From Lithospermum erythrorhizon (Eukaryota > Streptophyta > Magnoliopsida > Boraginales > Boraginaceae), in NCBI GenBank assembly GCA_019722365.1, contig JADFUC010000140.1, positions 1 through 64,000 on the forward strand: a stretch of DNA of 64,000 nt. Reading direction: 5' to 3'. Position 1 is the stretch's first letter. Each line of letters opens with the position of its first letter. A model generated the notes under the pieces. It searched no databases. It saw only the letters and a list, made by a program, of their open reading frames with translations, and was not told the origin of the DNA. Position numbers and translations under genes: made by a program. Shown piece by piece: positions 61,692 to 64,000 of the stretch.

Positions 61692-63906
61692 GGGTTCATA
61701 GAAGAAGGATCGTGGATAGAAGGGCAGAATAAAATGGAGCTTTGGAACCCACCCCGGGTGGGCAAGAATGCCGGGGCCCACGTTAAGAAACGACCGTCCG
61801 GCTCGGTAAGAAGAACAAGACCGTTAAGTGTCAACTTGGCTTGATTCGGGCGCCATTGAGGGTAATTAAGGCTATTGACCCACCACGACTCCGCCAGCAG
61901 GCAGCATAATCATTAATCGAGGAAATGAATGAGCCATCAAGCCTCGACCCAGTATTCAAACAACTATAAAGGTAAACCTTGAGGTGAATCAAGTAAGTTC
62001 ACTTTGATACCCTTTATGACTTGATCGTGCAGGTGTTTCCGACGAGGACAACCGATCTTTGTTTTGTAGGAGCATACGGTCGAGAAAGCGTATCAAGACT
62101 TGACTTGGAGGATTTGTGATCGACCCACTACGAGAAACTAGATGAGATCATCATTGTGACCATAGTAGGAAACTTGCATTGAAAGTCACCTTGTGCGCAC
62201 CAACCGTTATCACGGCCATCGTCACGAAGCAACGAGCATGGCGATAACCACCCTGAGGAACCCGAACATTGGGTTCATAGAAGAAGGATGGAGTGGTGAA
62301 GAATCGAATAAATGGACTTGGACTTTCCTGGAGTGACGAAACGCTGAGAACCCCGCATTAAGAAGGAAACTGACCGTCGGCTCGGTAAGGCAGATTAAAG
62401 TGTCAGCGGCTTGATTCAGCGCCATTAAGAGGGGGTAATTAAGGCTATTATTACACGACTCCTTAATGAGCAGCATGTCGATGTCGAGTAAGACCAAGGC
62501 CATCAGCCTGTTGAAAGTAACCGTTCAAACAACTATAAAGGTAAACCTTGAGGTCAAAATCAAGTAGAAGTTCACTGATACCCTTTATTGACTTGATAAA
62601 TGCAGTGTTTCCAACGGGACTAACCGATCTTTGTTTTGTAAGGCAACTTTGATCGGAGAAAGGCGTATCAAAAGCTTGACTTGGAGGATTTGTGATCAGC
62701 CCTTCTGGCTTGGATCGAGATCATCATTGGCGACCATGGTGGGAAACTTGCGTGGCTGCAGCGCTTTCAGCCATTATCTGGTCCACGAAGCAAAGCGAGC
62801 ATGGCGATAACCGCCTCGAGGAGGCAAGATAAATTGGGTTCATAGAAGAAGGATCGTGGATGAAGAATCGAATAATAAATGGACTTGGACTCCACGGGTG
62901 GCTGACGCCCGAAGGCCAGCATTAAGAGGCTTGACTGGTGAAAAGAACAGACCGTTGGTGTGCGAGCTTGATTGACCATGGGGTAATTAGGCTATTCTGC
63001 GACTCGCCATGGGCCTCTGTCATTAATTGGAAATGAATGAGCCATCAGCCTCGGTAAATGCCGTTCAAACAACTATAAAGAGTAAACCTTGAGTGAAGTC
63101 AAGTAAGTTCACTTTGATACCCTTTATTGACTTGATAGTAGAACAGGGGCAAACCGGTCTTTGTTTGTAAGGCATACGGTGGGAGAAAGGCGTATCAAAG
63201 CTTGACTTGGAGGATTTGTGATGCGGTCCACTGCGGCTTGGATCGGATCATCATTGGCAGGCCATAGTGGGAAACTTGCATTAGAGAGAGTCTGCTTTCG
63301 ACCCGTTATCAAAATGTGAAGCAAGCGAGCATGGCGATAACCAACCTCAAGGCCAGATAAATTCTGGGTTCATAGAAGAAGGATCGTGGATAGAAGAACC
63401 CAGTGTGAACTTTGGACTCACCCAGGAGTCACCGGGCCAATTAAGAAGGCTTGACATGTTCAGTGGAAAACGAGAGCGTTAAGTGTCCAACTTAGTTAGC
63501 CATTAAGATGACAAGGCTGTATTACGACTCACTTGTGGGCCGCCAATCTCATTCAACTGAATGATGAGCCATGACCTCACAGGCAAAGGCTCTTAGTTCA
63601 AACAAAGCATAAAAGGCAACCTTGAGGTCGAATCAAGTAAAGTTCACTTTGATACCACTTTATTGACTTGATCGTCGAGGGTGTTTCGGCGGGACAACCG
63701 GTCTTTGTTTTCTAGGAACGCCTGATGGGGCGTATCAAAAGCTTGACTTGGAGGATTTGTGATCAGGCCATTTTGTGGATCGGATCGTCATTGGCCGACC
63801 GTAGTGGGAAACTTGCATTGAAAGTCACCACCCACGCTTTACCAACCCGTTATCAGCCATCATCACGAAGAGCAAGCAGGCATGACGATAACCACCCTCA
63901 GGAACC
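61692..63906. repeat. Tandem repeat array, four units of about 530-580 bp
   Basis: Units begin GGGTTCATAGAAGAAGGAT at 61692, 62271, 62836 and 63366. Each then carries, in the same order, GTAATT-AGGCTATT, GAATGA-GAGCCAT, AACTATAAAGGTAAACCTTGA, AGTTCACTTTGATACC, TTGACTTGATC, CTTGACTTGGAGGATTTGTG, GATCATCATTGG, GGGAAACTTGC and GCATGGCGATAACC. The last unit ends at GACGATAACCACCCTCAGGAAC near 63906. No shared open frame runs through the units. Confidence 0.9.
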
Positions 63907-64000
63907 GAGGGGCTCGGCCGGATGATCTTCTTGATCAACTTGCGGACTAGAGGCAGGTGCAGAGGTTGAAATTGACACCAGCCCCGGAGATGGGCAGGGA
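63907..64000. other. GC-rich sequence after the tandem array
   Basis: The next bases do not restart the unit; the array either ends here or continues in diverged form beyond the window. No gene is visible. Confidence 0.35.

Overview
The window is nuclear DNA of a flowering plant, most likely a eudicot. It shows AT-rich intergenic sequence, GT-AG introns, a mitochondrial-type pyruvate dehydrogenase E2 gene, a plant-type Integrator subunit 3 gene, and long Ty3/gypsy LTR retrotransposons with methionine-tRNA primer sites, plus SINEs, MITEs and satellite arrays. Only two cellular genes can be supported; most of the rest is transposon or satellite.

Layout. 1-578 is old flanking sequence. 579-8991 is a minus-strand gypsy element with paired LTRs of about 2.6 kb; its internal region keeps gag, protease, RT and RNase H traces but has no integrase. 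9175-11519 and about 12470-14610 are further LTRs of related type. 16240-17330 is a decayed satellite with a unit of about 150 bp. 18600-19060 is an abrupt GC-rich block. 21231-28261 (+) is a 19-exon gene for dihydrolipoyl acetyltransferase (E2) of the mitochondrial pyruvate dehydrogenase complex. Its introns carry two tRNA-derived SINEs and a hAT-like MITE. 29324-38588 is a second gypsy element (minus strand) with both LTRs, PBS, PPT and a perfect 5-bp target duplication. About 40770-49402 is a compound LTR structure with no recognisable pol. 55667-57010 (-) is the N-terminal half of Integrator subunit 3, starting about 100 bp from a solo LTR at 57116-59554. 61692-63906 is a four-unit tandem array with a period of about 550 bp.

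The two host genes are unrelated in function. E2 is the acetyl-transferring core of the complex that feeds acetyl-CoA to the TCA cycle. INTS3 belongs to the nuclear Integrator complex, which processes snRNA 3' ends. LTR retrotransposons occupy the flanks of both.

Quality warning. Conserved genes and repeats are interrupted by many small indels: INTS3 changes frame repeatedly, and E2 has a stop at the end of exon 1 and a scrambled exon 15. In the tandem array the AT-rich words recur exactly while the CG-rich words differ. This looks at least partly like long-read consensus error around methylated cytosines, so a 'pseudogene' or 'novel' reading of any broken frame here should be made cautiously.
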